This document shows, piece after piece, positions 51,298 through 58,318 of a stretch of DNA of 64,000 nt (position 1 is its first letter; every line of letters begins with the position of its first letter). This stretch comes from Natrinema soli (GTDB lineage: Archaea > Halobacteriota > Halobacteria > Halobacteriales > Natrialbaceae). Made by a program: the position numbers and the translations under genes. The notes under the pieces were generated by a model that was not told the origin of the DNA, ran no database searches, and saw only the letters and a program-made list of their open reading frames with translations. Where the stretch lies: NCBI RefSeq assembly GCF_028618695.1, contig NZ_JAQIVI010000149.1, positions 1-64,000 on the forward strand, read 5' to 3'.

Positions 51298-51495
51298 ATG
51301 AGTATTCAACCGCGAATCCACGAAACGGTTTCGGACGAACCGACCGACGACCACACCTCCATCGAATTGAACGAGATCGTCGCGCAGACGGTCCCGACCG
51401 GCGACGAGCTCCCGGACTTCCAGGAGTTCAACGCCGTGTGCAAGGCGACGAAGGACACGCTCGAGCATGTTATCGAACAGGGAGCAGACCTATGA
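51298..51495 (+). CDS. Small haloviral early protein
   Basis: 65 residues, MSIQPRIHETVSDEPTDDHT. Acidic; no recognised domain. First gene of a rightward five-gene operon (51298-52465), about 100 nt after the divergent promoter. Confidence 0.6.
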   Translation: MSIQPRIHETVSDEPTDDHTSIELNEIVAQTVPTGDELPDFQEFNAVCKATKDTLEHVIEQGADL

Positions 51496-51737
51496 TAGCC
51501 GGCAGAGATCCCAACGGCTGCGAACGCTGCGATGCACTCCGACCGCTCGATGCTCGCGGCCTATGTGACTCCTGCGGGAAGGTTGTCGATCGGCGCGAAC
51601 TCAGGGCCCGAGTCGCGAATGCCCGCGAACAGCAGGCTCAACAAGATCTCGAGCACCAGCGTCAGCTCGCTTGCGAAGCCGATGCGGTCGCCGGCCCAGA
51701 GATCCGTGCCGGCGGCGACGGCGGAGGTGAGTGGTGA
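51492..51737 (+). CDS. Small zinc-finger haloviral protein
   Basis: 81 residues, MIAGRDPNGCERCDALRPLD, ARGLCDSCGKVVDRRELRAR: two CxxC pairs in the N-terminal half form a zinc ribbon, followed by a long basic/acidic helix. ATGA overlap with the previous gene, TGATG overlap with the next. Confidence 0.65.
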   Translation: MIAGRDPNGCERCDALRPLDARGLCDSCGKVVDRRELRARVANAREQQAQQDLEHQRQLACEADAVAGPEIRAGGDGGGEW

Positions 51738-52153
51738 TGCAGGCTCGGAAACGACTCAACGAACTCGCTCACAAGCACGCGAACGCGTTCGACGCGACGA
51801 TCTGTCACAACAATGTCTACGAGGCAGTCCAGGGCCACCATGACCACGGGCCAGACCTCGAGCGGTACGTTTCGGTCGCCGAAGACGTCTACGAGCTCTC
51901 GGCCGACGAGGATCTCGAGGACCGCCGACTGGACGTCTTCGGGGCTGCCGAAGAGATTGACAGTCACATCGATGACGTCGTCGACGAAGTCATCGCGGCC
52001 GCACTCGCGGATCTGCTCGAGGTCATCGACGACTGGGATGACGTCCACGACCAGGGCGATATCGACGCCGCGAAACACGAGGCTCGAGACTGGCTCCAGG
52101 GACACTCCGAGGCTGCGAAGCGCGCCGGCGTCTGGAAAGAGGTGACCGCGTGA
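51737..52153 (+). CDS. Haloviral helical protein
   Basis: 138 residues, MQARKRLNELAHKHANAFDA. Entirely alpha-helical and acidic (VVDEVIAAALADLLEVIDDW). Coupled to both neighbours by stop/start overlaps. No family recognised. Confidence 0.6.
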   Translation: MQARKRLNELAHKHANAFDATICHNNVYEAVQGHHDHGPDLERYVSVAEDVYELSADEDLEDRRLDVFGAAEEIDSHIDDVVDEVIAAALADLLEVIDDWDDVHDQGDIDAAKHEARDWLQGHSEAAKRAGVWKEVTA

Positions 52154-52272
52154 TGGCGGCCAGCGGTGACACGGTCGAGATGCGAGTCGAGTTCGAACGG
52201 CCGTTGACCGACGAGAAGGTCGCCAAGCGCTGTCGGGCGATCGCCGAGTTCCTGGAGGACGACGATGAGTGA
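52153..52272 (+). CDS. 39-residue haloviral protein
   Basis: MAASGDTVEMRVEFERPLTD, EKVAKRCRAIAEFLEDDDE. Overlaps the upstream stop (TGATG) and the downstream start by 8 nt, which supports its being translated. Confidence 0.55.
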   Translation: MAASGDTVEMRVEFERPLTDEKVAKRCRAIAEFLEDDDE

Positions 52273-52465
52273 CCGGCGGGATAGTTTCGCTGTCCGGTAC
52301 TCGCCGCCTCGTGGACGGCCCCAGAAGGTCGTCTTCGAGCCGCGATCGAGTGGCGGTTGGGATCGGATTACCTACGAGCGCCGGCGTGGACGCTGGCGGA
52401 TAACTGGCGAGGAGATCGTCGCGAACGTCGCCCTCGAGACTTCCGACGGCGTCGCGATCGGCTAA
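52265..52465 (+). CDS. Small basic haloviral protein
   Basis: 66 residues, MSDRRDSFAVRYSPPRGRPQ, KVVFEPRSSGGWDRITYERR, RGRWRITGEEIVANVALETS. Beta-rich and basic, unusual in this acidic proteome, so nucleic-acid contact is plausible. Its 3' end (GTCGCGATCGG-TAA type) is repeated at about 52684-52700, beside the PIN gene stop. Confidence 0.55.
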   Translation: MSDRRDSFAVRYSPPRGRPQKVVFEPRSSGGWDRITYERRRGRWRITGEEIVANVALETSDGVAIG

Positions 52466-52499
52466 TAGTCAGGCTGTTTTTCGATGTCGTAAGTTCGCG

Positions 52500-52525
52500 C
52501 CCACTCGGCGTGCTGGCCGAGTGGG
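52500..52525. terminator. Strong hairpin after the early operon
   Basis: CCCACTCGGC (52500-52509), 6-nt loop, GCCGAGTGGG (52516-52525): a perfect 10-bp stem. It lies 35 nt after the stop of the last gene, without a clear T tract; possible terminator or processing site. Confidence 0.45.
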
Positions 52526-52701
52526 TGGCGAAGGGTGCTAATTGCGGCCGATGGGCCCACGCATGCCGATGGGTCCACGGATGTCAACTCAGTACATTGA
52601 TGGCCGTGGCGGCCGCATAGTGTGACACTATACCACGTCGCTTGAAGGTGTGGGTAACGTTCACGGTTGCCGCAACCGACGACGTCGCGATCGGTAAATA
52701 A

Positions 52702-53091
52702 TCAGTCCAGGAACTCTTCTGGCGAGACGGCACCGTTCTCGAGCAGTTCAGAATCGAACGTGACCAGGACACCATCTGTTTCTTCAGCCGTCGAGAGAAT
52801 AAGGCAGTCCATCGGATACAGTAGCGTCCGCTCTTGGACTGAGTAGGATGTGAGGATATCGTCAGTGTCTGGCCGGTAGACCGTCACCCGATCCCAGAGA
52901 TTCTCGAGAAGGTTCTCAACCCGGTCCTGATTGAGCCGCTTTTTCTTCGCCAATACGGTTCGGAACTCCATCAGGTTGAATATCGTCGATAGCTCGCGAT
53001 CTAAATCCAAGAATTTAGTTGCGATATCGCCTCGTTCCGATTCGTTGAGTGTCGCAGCGACGAGAATGTTCGTATCGACGAACAGCTTCAT
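52702..53091 (-). CDS. PIN-domain toxin (VapC-like)
   Basis: 129 residues, MKLFVDTNILVAATLNESER. The acidic PIN residues are visible: D6 in FVDTN, E42 in LMEFR, D94 in PMDCLILSTA and D111 in VTFDSELL. It would act as a ribonuclease on tRNA or rRNA. ATGA overlap with the small gene upstream (53088-53252), the usual antitoxin-toxin layout. Confidence 0.85.
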   Translation of the reverse strand: MKLFVDTNILVAATLNESERGDIATKFLDLDRELSTIFNLMEFRTVLAKKKRLNQDRVENLLENLWDRVTVYRPDTDDILTSYSVQERTLLYPMDCLILSTAEETDGVLVTFDSELLENGAVSPEEFLD

Positions 53092-53252
53092 ACGTCTTCG
53101 CGGATCTCTCGGACGTCCTCTACCGAATCGACGTCGACGTCGACGTCATCGAACGCCTGTGACAGAAGCGTCCCTAATGGGACATCGTCGCCGTCGTCGT
53201 TTGGTGGCGAGGTTTCGTCGTCCATATCAGAGGGATTGATGGCTACAGCCAT
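53088..53252 (-). CDS. Putative antitoxin of the PIN toxin
   Basis: 54 residues from MAVAINPSDMDDETSPPNDD, ending DVDVDSVEDVREIREDV. Very acidic and probably largely disordered, as expected for a toxin-binding tail; no clear AbrB or RHH fold. Assignment is based on position and coupling. Confidence 0.65.
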   Translation of the reverse strand: MAVAINPSDMDDETSPPNDDGDDVPLGTLLSQAFDDVDVDVDSVEDVREIREDV

Positions 53253-53328
53253 GGTTCTATTGGTAATGTAGCTCCGGTGCGTGGTGGATAAATGTACTGG
53301 GAACCTCAACGGCGTTGCGACCAGCGAG

Positions 53329-54020
53329 TAGCAGTAGTTGGTAATACGGATTCTTTATTCAGAAGTAGACATGAAACTGATACGCCCAATTCGGTAACTA
53401 CAGATGCGTATGTACCGTTGATCGAGTTACTCGTCTTTCCAAATAATTCCGTTAGTCGCCGAGGTCAACACAGTCTCATTATCCGCGTTCTCACAAACAA
53501 CGTCTGACGTGAATTCGTAACGGTCATCTCGTTCTTCAACGGTGTCAAACGTTGATTGGCATGTGATTGGTTCGCCGGTGTAGACCGGCTGGTGAAAGTT
53601 GAATTCCATCGTACTGGCTAACACTTCGTTGTCGCTACCCAGTTTCGTCGGCAGAGTCGCGGTTAACAATCCCTGTACCATCACCCGTCCGTCTTCATCC
53701 GGCTCGGTATGACGGGGTTGGTCGTCACCAGTGAGCTCTGCAAACTGCTGTACATCTTCAACTGTGAACGTTCGCTCAAATGTTCTCGTCTCACCTTCAG
53801 TTGGCTGAGTCATCGGATTCAACTTCGAGAATGAAGCTCGTAGTATAACAAGATAACGTTGACGAGATAAACAAGTTGTCTGCATGCAACGCTCTCTTCC
53901 GCTATTGACGCACAGTCCGGGAATTGTTCAGCTATATTGAACAAGATGTGCTTCACTTGCACTTATCGCAGGTTCCACGTAATACTCTGAATAAAGAAAC
54001 CGTGCTACTATCTACTGATA
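53329..54020. mobile_element. TIR cassette D-G carrying a MaoC-like gene
   Basis: Left repeat 53329-53362 (TAGCAGTAGTTGGTAATACG, then GATTCTTTATTCAG) with subterminal ATTCGGTAACTACAGATGCG at 53390-53409. The inverted right repeat is 53987-54020 (CTGAATAAAGAAACCGTGCT, then ACTATCTACTGATA), with inner ACTTGCACTTATCGC. 692 bp, one leftward gene, no transposase. This is the most compact example of the family. Confidence 0.8.
53427..53813 (-). CDS. MaoC-like hotdog-fold protein (cassette cargo)
   Basis: 128 residues from MTQPTEGETRTFERTFTVED. FAELTGDDQPRHTEPDEDGR with VMVQGLLTATLPTKLG is the MaoC hydratase motif (D, H and the GLL turn), and a second half contains FNFHQPVYTGEPITCQSTFD. In larger enzymes it hydrates enoyl-CoA. 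Here it is a single hotdog domain of unknown substrate. AT-richer than neighbours; only gene of cassette D-G. Confidence 0.82.
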   Translation of the reverse strand: MTQPTEGETRTFERTFTVEDVQQFAELTGDDQPRHTEPDEDGRVMVQGLLTATLPTKLGSDNEVLASTMEFNFHQPVYTGEPITCQSTFDTVEERDDRYEFTSDVVCENADNETVLTSATNGIIWKDE

Positions 54021-54159
54021 GCGGTTTCAGAATCCGTAACGGAAACGACAAACCGTTCTCCTGACGGTTGTACTGGCGAATCTCCCTGATAACTCCTGTA
54101 TCGGAACTATCGGAAACCGGGGTCCACCACTTTTGTCGGAGAGGTGAGACTGTCGAGAT

Positions 54160-55230
54160 ATGATCGAATCACAATGGGTTTTCGACGACGAGTACCCGAC
54201 CGACATCCTCCACCGACATGAGGAGAAAAACTCGCTCTCTCGGTTGCTCGAGCCCGCCCAACATGGCCACCGCGCCAACGACACCCTGATCTACGGCCCC
54301 AGCGGTGTCGGGAAGACGGCGACCGCTCGCCAGATGCTACGCGATCTCCGTCAGCGGTCCACGGTCAGTTCGGCGCTGATCGAATGCTCGGGCAAGACTG
54401 GTAACGGGATCCTCCACGAGGCGATCGAGAAATATCCGAAAGGGACGATGGTCCATCGAAACCAGCCACGGGAGGAACTCGTCGTGATGCTCGAGAAGAT
54501 CGTCGACGGGCCGTTTATCGTCGTGCTCGACGAGGCCGACGTGATCCCCGACCTGGACGTCCTCGAGGATCTGCTCTCCGTGGACGGCGTCTCGACCATC
54601 GCGATCACGCACCAGCACGTCGAGTGGCTCAACCGAATCGATCGCGATCTCCGCTCTCGCTTCCACGGTGACTCTCAGATCGAGTATCGGAAGTACAGTA
54701 CTGACGAGCTCGTGGATATTCTCGAGCCCCGCGTCGAGCATGGCCTGACTGGGGATCCAACCCAGGACGGGCACCTCGAATGGATCGCTGACGAGACGAA
54801 CGGCGTTGCTCGGTGGGCGATTAAGTCGGTGATGTCCGCAGCGGAGCTGGCGCTCGAGCGCAACCACGACTACTTCCACGATGAGGATGTCGCGGACGCG
54901 TTCGGGCGGGCGAAGCAGAAGATCCGGAAGGACAACCTTCGGAGTCTGCCGCTGCCCCACCAACGGCTGTACGAGATCGTGCGCATGCTCGGGCCGATCT
55001 CCGGTGGTGAGATGAAACAGGCCTACTGGAAGCACAAGGGGGAGATCTTCGAGGGACAGGGGCATAATCCGGTCTCGTGGCGGCAGGCGTGGAACTATCT
55101 CGACAAAATGGCCGATTACGATTTGGTCAGGATGCCCGGAGACACGAACGCGAAACAGTACGAAGCGACCGACGAAGAGTTAGAAGCGCCCGTCGAGTTC
55201 GAACCGCGAGAGGGTGCAAAACTGGATTGA
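54160..55230 (+). CDS. orc1: Orc1/Cdc6 family AAA+ protein
   Basis: 356 residues. Walker A GPSGVGKTATAR (about 46-57), Walker B FIVVLDEADVIPDL (119-132), the conserved LNRIDRDLRSRF sensor region, and a C-terminal winged helix (LPLPHQRLYEIVRMLGPISG... AWNYLDKMADYDLVRMPGDT). Archaeal homologues bind origin repeats and load MCM; mobile-element copies often mark a nearby origin. Two additional copies of its 3' end lie downstream (55770-55985, 62186-62335), marking insertions. I see no clear origin recognition boxes between 54021 and 54159. Confidence 0.92.
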   Translation: MIESQWVFDDEYPTDILHRHEEKNSLSRLLEPAQHGHRANDTLIYGPSGVGKTATARQMLRDLRQRSTVSSALIECSGKTGNGILHEAIEKYPKGTMVHRNQPREELVVMLEKIVDGPFIVVLDEADVIPDLDVLEDLLSVDGVSTIAITHQHVEWLNRIDRDLRSRFHGDSQIEYRKYSTDELVDILEPRVEHGLTGDPTQDGHLEWIADETNGVARWAIKSVMSAAELALERNHDYFHDEDVADAFGRAKQKIRKDNLRSLPLPHQRLYEIVRMLGPISGGEMKQAYWKHKGEIFEGQGHNPVSWRQAWNYLDKMADYDLVRMPGDTNAKQYEATDEELEAPVEFEPREGAKLD

Positions 55231-55300
55231 TCTGTTCGGTTAGCTCATATTATTCGAAGGTTCTTATCTTCGGAACAATTACACACTACAGGTGCGGACT
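55102..55300 (+). repeat. orc1 3'-end repeat, copy 1 (in the gene)
   Basis: Covers the last 43 codons of the Orc1/Cdc6 gene and about 70 nt after its stop (GATCTGTTCGGTTA... CTTCGGAAC...ACACACTACAG). Copies 2 and 3 are at 55770-55985 and 62186-62335, the third without the downstream part. Confidence 0.8.
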
Positions 55301-55348
55301 AGCATCTCGTAAAAATAGAAATCCGTCTGGATGGGATTGAGGGGAGTA

Positions 55349-55702
55349 CTACGCCGAGGCCATATCTCGACAGGAATCGGCGCACTCACGAAGTACGTCG
55401 GCGCAGACCTGGCAGTGTTCCTCGTCATGCTGTTCGCACTCGTCTGCGCACTCCTCGCAGGCCTCGGCACACGTCTCCGCGAGATCACTGCTGTAGCTGG
55501 AATTGCGGGCCATAAAACGAGCGTGCATCGTCGTGAGGTCGGCGACATCCCGACAGAGGCGAAGACATTTGGCCATCTCCTCGCCTTCACCAGCGCATTC
55601 ATCAGCGCACCATTCGCACGCTTGGGCGGCTTCGAAACAGTTGTCGATGCATTCCGCCATTCGGTCGTTCTCACCAACGTGGTCAATTTGAGTTACTGCC
55701 AT
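55349..55702 (-). CDS. Four-helix-bundle copper-binding protein (DUF326/Csp-like)
   Basis: 117 residues, MAVTQIDHVGENDRMAECID. A Cys-rich helical protein with repeated CxxxC and CxxC patterns along helices: CIDNCFEAAQACEWCADECA, KCLRLCRDVADLTTMHARFM, CAEACEECADECEQHDEEHC. Csp proteins store many Cu(I) ions inside a four-helix bundle. It lies between copies 1 and 2 of the orc1 3'-end repeat, i.e. within inserted DNA. Confidence 0.88.
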   Translation of the reverse strand: MAVTQIDHVGENDRMAECIDNCFEAAQACEWCADECAGEGEEMAKCLRLCRDVADLTTMHARFMARNSSYSSDLAETCAEACEECADECEQHDEEHCQVCADVLRECADSCRDMASA

Positions 55703-55769
55703 CACTCATCGTTGCACCAACCTACAGCGTAAAATGGGGGCTGGAATACGCAACCGTTCAGTGAATACC

Positions 55770-55985
55770 CTGTACTGGACGGCGACTAAGATGGCTGACT
55801 ACGATTTGGTCAGGATGCCCGGAGACATGAACGCGACACAGTACGAAGCGATCGACAAAGAGTTAGAAGCGCCTGTCGAGTTCGATCTGCGAGAGACTAC
55901 AGAAGTGAATTGATCTGTTCGGTTAAATCAGATTATTCGAAGCATCCTACCTTCGGAACTACTGCACACTACAGCTGCCTATTGA
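55770..55985 (+). repeat. orc1 3'-end repeat, copy 2
   Basis: Open as ...TKMADYDLVRMPGDMNATQY, EAIDKELEAPVEFDLRETTE, VN-stop, followed by the same GATCTGTTCGGTTAAATC... tail as copy 1. The segment before it (TACTGGACGGCGACTAAGATGGC) is shared with copy 3 but not with the intact gene. About 90 percent similar to copy 1 by eye. Confidence 0.8.
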
Positions 55986-56054
55986 CCGAGAACTCGCTGC
56001 GATATGTGTGTTATTGAGAGATTTGTTTATCGCCGCTCAGAGCATATACTGAGC

Positions 56055-56483
56055 ATGACAAACGACGAATCAGATCCGAAGGAAGTCGCTCGCCGCTACG
56101 TTGAGGTGGTATGGAACGAAGGGGACATCGAAGAGATGGACGAGATCCTCACCAAGGATCAGGTGTACCACGACCCGACCGGTGATGGAGAAGAACCACT
56201 TTCAGAGTTCAAGGAATTCATCCGAGGATATCACCAGGCATTTCCGGATCTCACCTTCTCCGTAGACCGATATATCGCAGAGGGTAACCTAGTCTCGTTC
56301 TGGGGACGGGCGACGGGAACCCACAAAGGCTCATTCATGGACATCAAACCGACTGGTAACCGCATAGATATAATGGGAATCAACGTCGTCCGCGTCAATG
56401 ACGGGAAAGTCGCCGAACGGTGGGCAAACTTCGATATCTTTGGCATGCTCCAGCAGCTCGGGCACGATCCACTGTCCGTATAG
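56055..56483 (+). CDS. SnoaL-like ester cyclase, second copy
   Basis: 142 residues from MTNDESDPKEVARRYVEVVW. EVARRYVEVVWNEGDIEEMD, QVYHDPTGDGEEPLSEFKEF, AFPDLTFSVDRYIAEGNLVS, FWGRATGTHKGSFMDIKPTG and the closing NFDIFGMLQQLG define the NTF2-like ester cyclase fold. Distant paralogue of 23582-24004. A single inverted 34-bp end follows at 56536-56569, and cassette-like subterminal sequence (CTACAGCTGCCTATTGACC) precedes it, so it probably was cassette cargo too. Confidence 0.85.
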   Translation: MTNDESDPKEVARRYVEVVWNEGDIEEMDEILTKDQVYHDPTGDGEEPLSEFKEFIRGYHQAFPDLTFSVDRYIAEGNLVSFWGRATGTHKGSFMDIKPTGNRIDIMGINVVRVNDGKVAERWANFDIFGMLQQLGHDPLSV

Positions 56484-56535
56484 AGAATCATGATATCTCC
56501 TTCGACTGTATTGAATGTGAGTTTCACGAGCGGTT

Positions 56536-56569
56536 CTGAATAAAGGAATCGTGCTACTATCCACTGTTA
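56536..56569 (-). repeat. Single inverted 34-bp end (copy J)
   Basis: CTGAATAAAGGAATCGTGCT then ACTATCCACTGTTA, a right-hand end of the cassette repeat. The matching left end is not clear; a decayed subterminal motif lies near 55966-55990, inside orc1-repeat copy 2. Confidence 0.65.
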
Positions 56570-56974
56570 GAAGGCCGACCCGCTGGCCGACCGTGACGAA
56601 CGCCTTGAGCGCGCCGGTATCGTATTATCCTGTGGACAAGAGTGTCATAGAAAAGTTCCCATTCCTCTCTGTGACTACCCGACAAACGGTAAGTACAGGC
56701 GAAGGCGTTACCGGAGCGGCTACCCACATCTCGGCTGAATATCAGAAAGGACCTACTGAATAAGGCCCAGAGAATCTATGCAGCAAAAATAGACTTTCTG
56801 TCAAATACATCTCTAAGCAGAAGCGGGACGATCCGGCGGTTTTCTACTTAATTTTCAAGTTTATACCGAACTCATACATAGAAGAGAATTCTTTCTCTGT
56901 AGAAAACAATCAAATAGTCAAGAGAGTTGGTTAGGTGTTTATATGCTCTCATGTGGGACTGAACCTTGGTCAAT
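56570..56974. other. Non-coding AT-rich stretch with dispersed repeat
   Basis: No supported gene. At 56632-56703 it carries a sequence (GAGTGTCATAGAAAAGTTCC ... GACTACCCGACAAACGGTAA) that is the reverse complement of 14003-14060. The part just before 56975 is AT-rich with several possible TATA elements (e.g. TTTATATG at 56938-56945, about 30 nt before the ATG). Confidence 0.5.
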
Positions 56975-57778
56975 ATGGCCCGAATAGACGTTGGAGAAGG
57001 TGTAGAACTGTTCGTTCAGGACTGGGGATCAGGTAATCCGCTTGTGTTTATTCATGGGTGGCCACTGAGCCACAGGATGTTCGAATATCAGTACATCCAA
57101 CTCCCGAGGGAGGGCGTACGGTGTATCGGTATCGATCTCCGTGGCTACGGACAGTCCAGTAAACCCTGGAGTGAATACGATTTCGACATGTTCGCTGACG
57201 ATCTCAAGACGGTTCTCGATGAACTTGATGTCGATGACGTAACACTCGCGGGTTTTTCGATGGGTGGGGGAGTCGTCACTCGGTATATGAGTCGGCATAA
57301 CGAAGAACACGTGTCAAAACTGGCGCTGCTTGGTGCTGCGAGCCCTGTTTTGACCGAGAAATCCGACTTTCCGGAAGGCGTCGATGAAGCCGCGTTCATG
57401 GACCTTGCCGAGGGATGCTATGAGGACCGGGCGAAAGTAAGCAGTGACTTCGGTGATTCGTTGTTTCACTCCGACCCGAGTCCCGAGCTGAAAGATTGGC
57501 TCTGGAACATGAGCATGGAATCGTCGCCGCAGGCCATGGCTGACTCGATCGAAGCGGTCGCGGAGATGGATCTTCGTTCCGACCTCGCAGACATCTCTGT
57601 TCCGACGCTCATCTGTCACGGTGTCCACGATCAGGCCTGTCCGTTCGAGCTGACGGCGGAGAAGCTCCACGACGGAATCGAAAACACGGAGCTCGTTCCC
57701 TTCGAGGAGAGTAGTCATGCACTCTTCTACGAGGAAAAAGAAAAACTCAACCAAGAACTGACCGAATTCTGCAAATAG
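56975..57778 (+). CDS. Alpha/beta hydrolase (non-heme chloroperoxidase-like)
   Basis: 267 residues from MARIDVGEGVELFVQDWGSG. HGWPLSHRMFEYQ oxyanion region, LAGFSMGGGVVTRYMSRH nucleophile elbow (Ser in GFSMGG), Asp in HGVHDQACPFELT and His in ESSHALFYEEKEKLNQ complete the triad. Close in layout to cofactor-free haloperoxidases and esterases. The TTTATATG element at 56938 fits a leaderless transcript. Inserted DNA downstream of orc1. Confidence 0.88.
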   Translation: MARIDVGEGVELFVQDWGSGNPLVFIHGWPLSHRMFEYQYIQLPREGVRCIGIDLRGYGQSSKPWSEYDFDMFADDLKTVLDELDVDDVTLAGFSMGGGVVTRYMSRHNEEHVSKLALLGAASPVLTEKSDFPEGVDEAAFMDLAEGCYEDRAKVSSDFGDSLFHSDPSPELKDWLWNMSMESSPQAMADSIEAVAEMDLRSDLADISVPTLICHGVHDQACPFELTAEKLHDGIENTELVPFEESSHALFYEEKEKLNQELTEFCK

Positions 57779-58318
57779 CTCTAAATAAACGATGGAGCCG
57801 ACAGAATCAGCCTCGTCATATTTTATCACCAACGTAAACCTACCAATCCACCGGAAACAGGGTTGTGAGAGATACGCGCCCTGCATTCAATACGATTCTT
57901 ATAATATACTCGTATATGATAAAAGTTACAGCGGTAAGTATGCAGGTATAGTGAACAGATAGTTCAGTCCGAATGGGGCAAAAAATCCCATGTGAATTGT
58001 TCTATGACACACCCCTGTGGACAGCAAAATAGTATCGAAGGTGGGAAACGGTCATTGATTGTCGACAAACACAAGGATGGCCTAGACGCCGACACGCTTT
58101 CACCTACCAGTAGATCGTAGCACGATTTCTTTAGTCAGAATTATACGCGAAATTGAATCGGCCAGTTCGGTAACTACCTGTGCTTATTGACCAGCGAGCG
58201 TTCTATCAGGTTCGAGTGGGGTTCGTAGCGTCGTGCTGAATACACAGCGCGTATTTAGTATCGCAACGAACGCAGAGACAGGTTCACCTGGTGCCATGCG
58301 GGGTTTTCGTCGTCCCAG
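57779..58318. other. Non-coding region with repeat pieces
   Basis: No convincing gene. Contains a repeat-family piece at about 57926-58060 (GCGGTAAGTATGCAGG ... TTGTTCTATGACACACCCC, CTGTGGACAGCAAAA), related to 13057-13320, 56632-56703 and 60536-60590, then the left end of cassette E-K and TGCTGAATACACAGCGC (58231-58247), which also occurs at 13423-13439. Confidence 0.5.

Noticed and set aside
54021..54159. Possible replication origin upstream of orc1
   Set aside because: AT-rich and with a few GGTTTC/GGAAACC-like pieces, but no repeated origin-recognition-box pattern or unwinding element could be shown.
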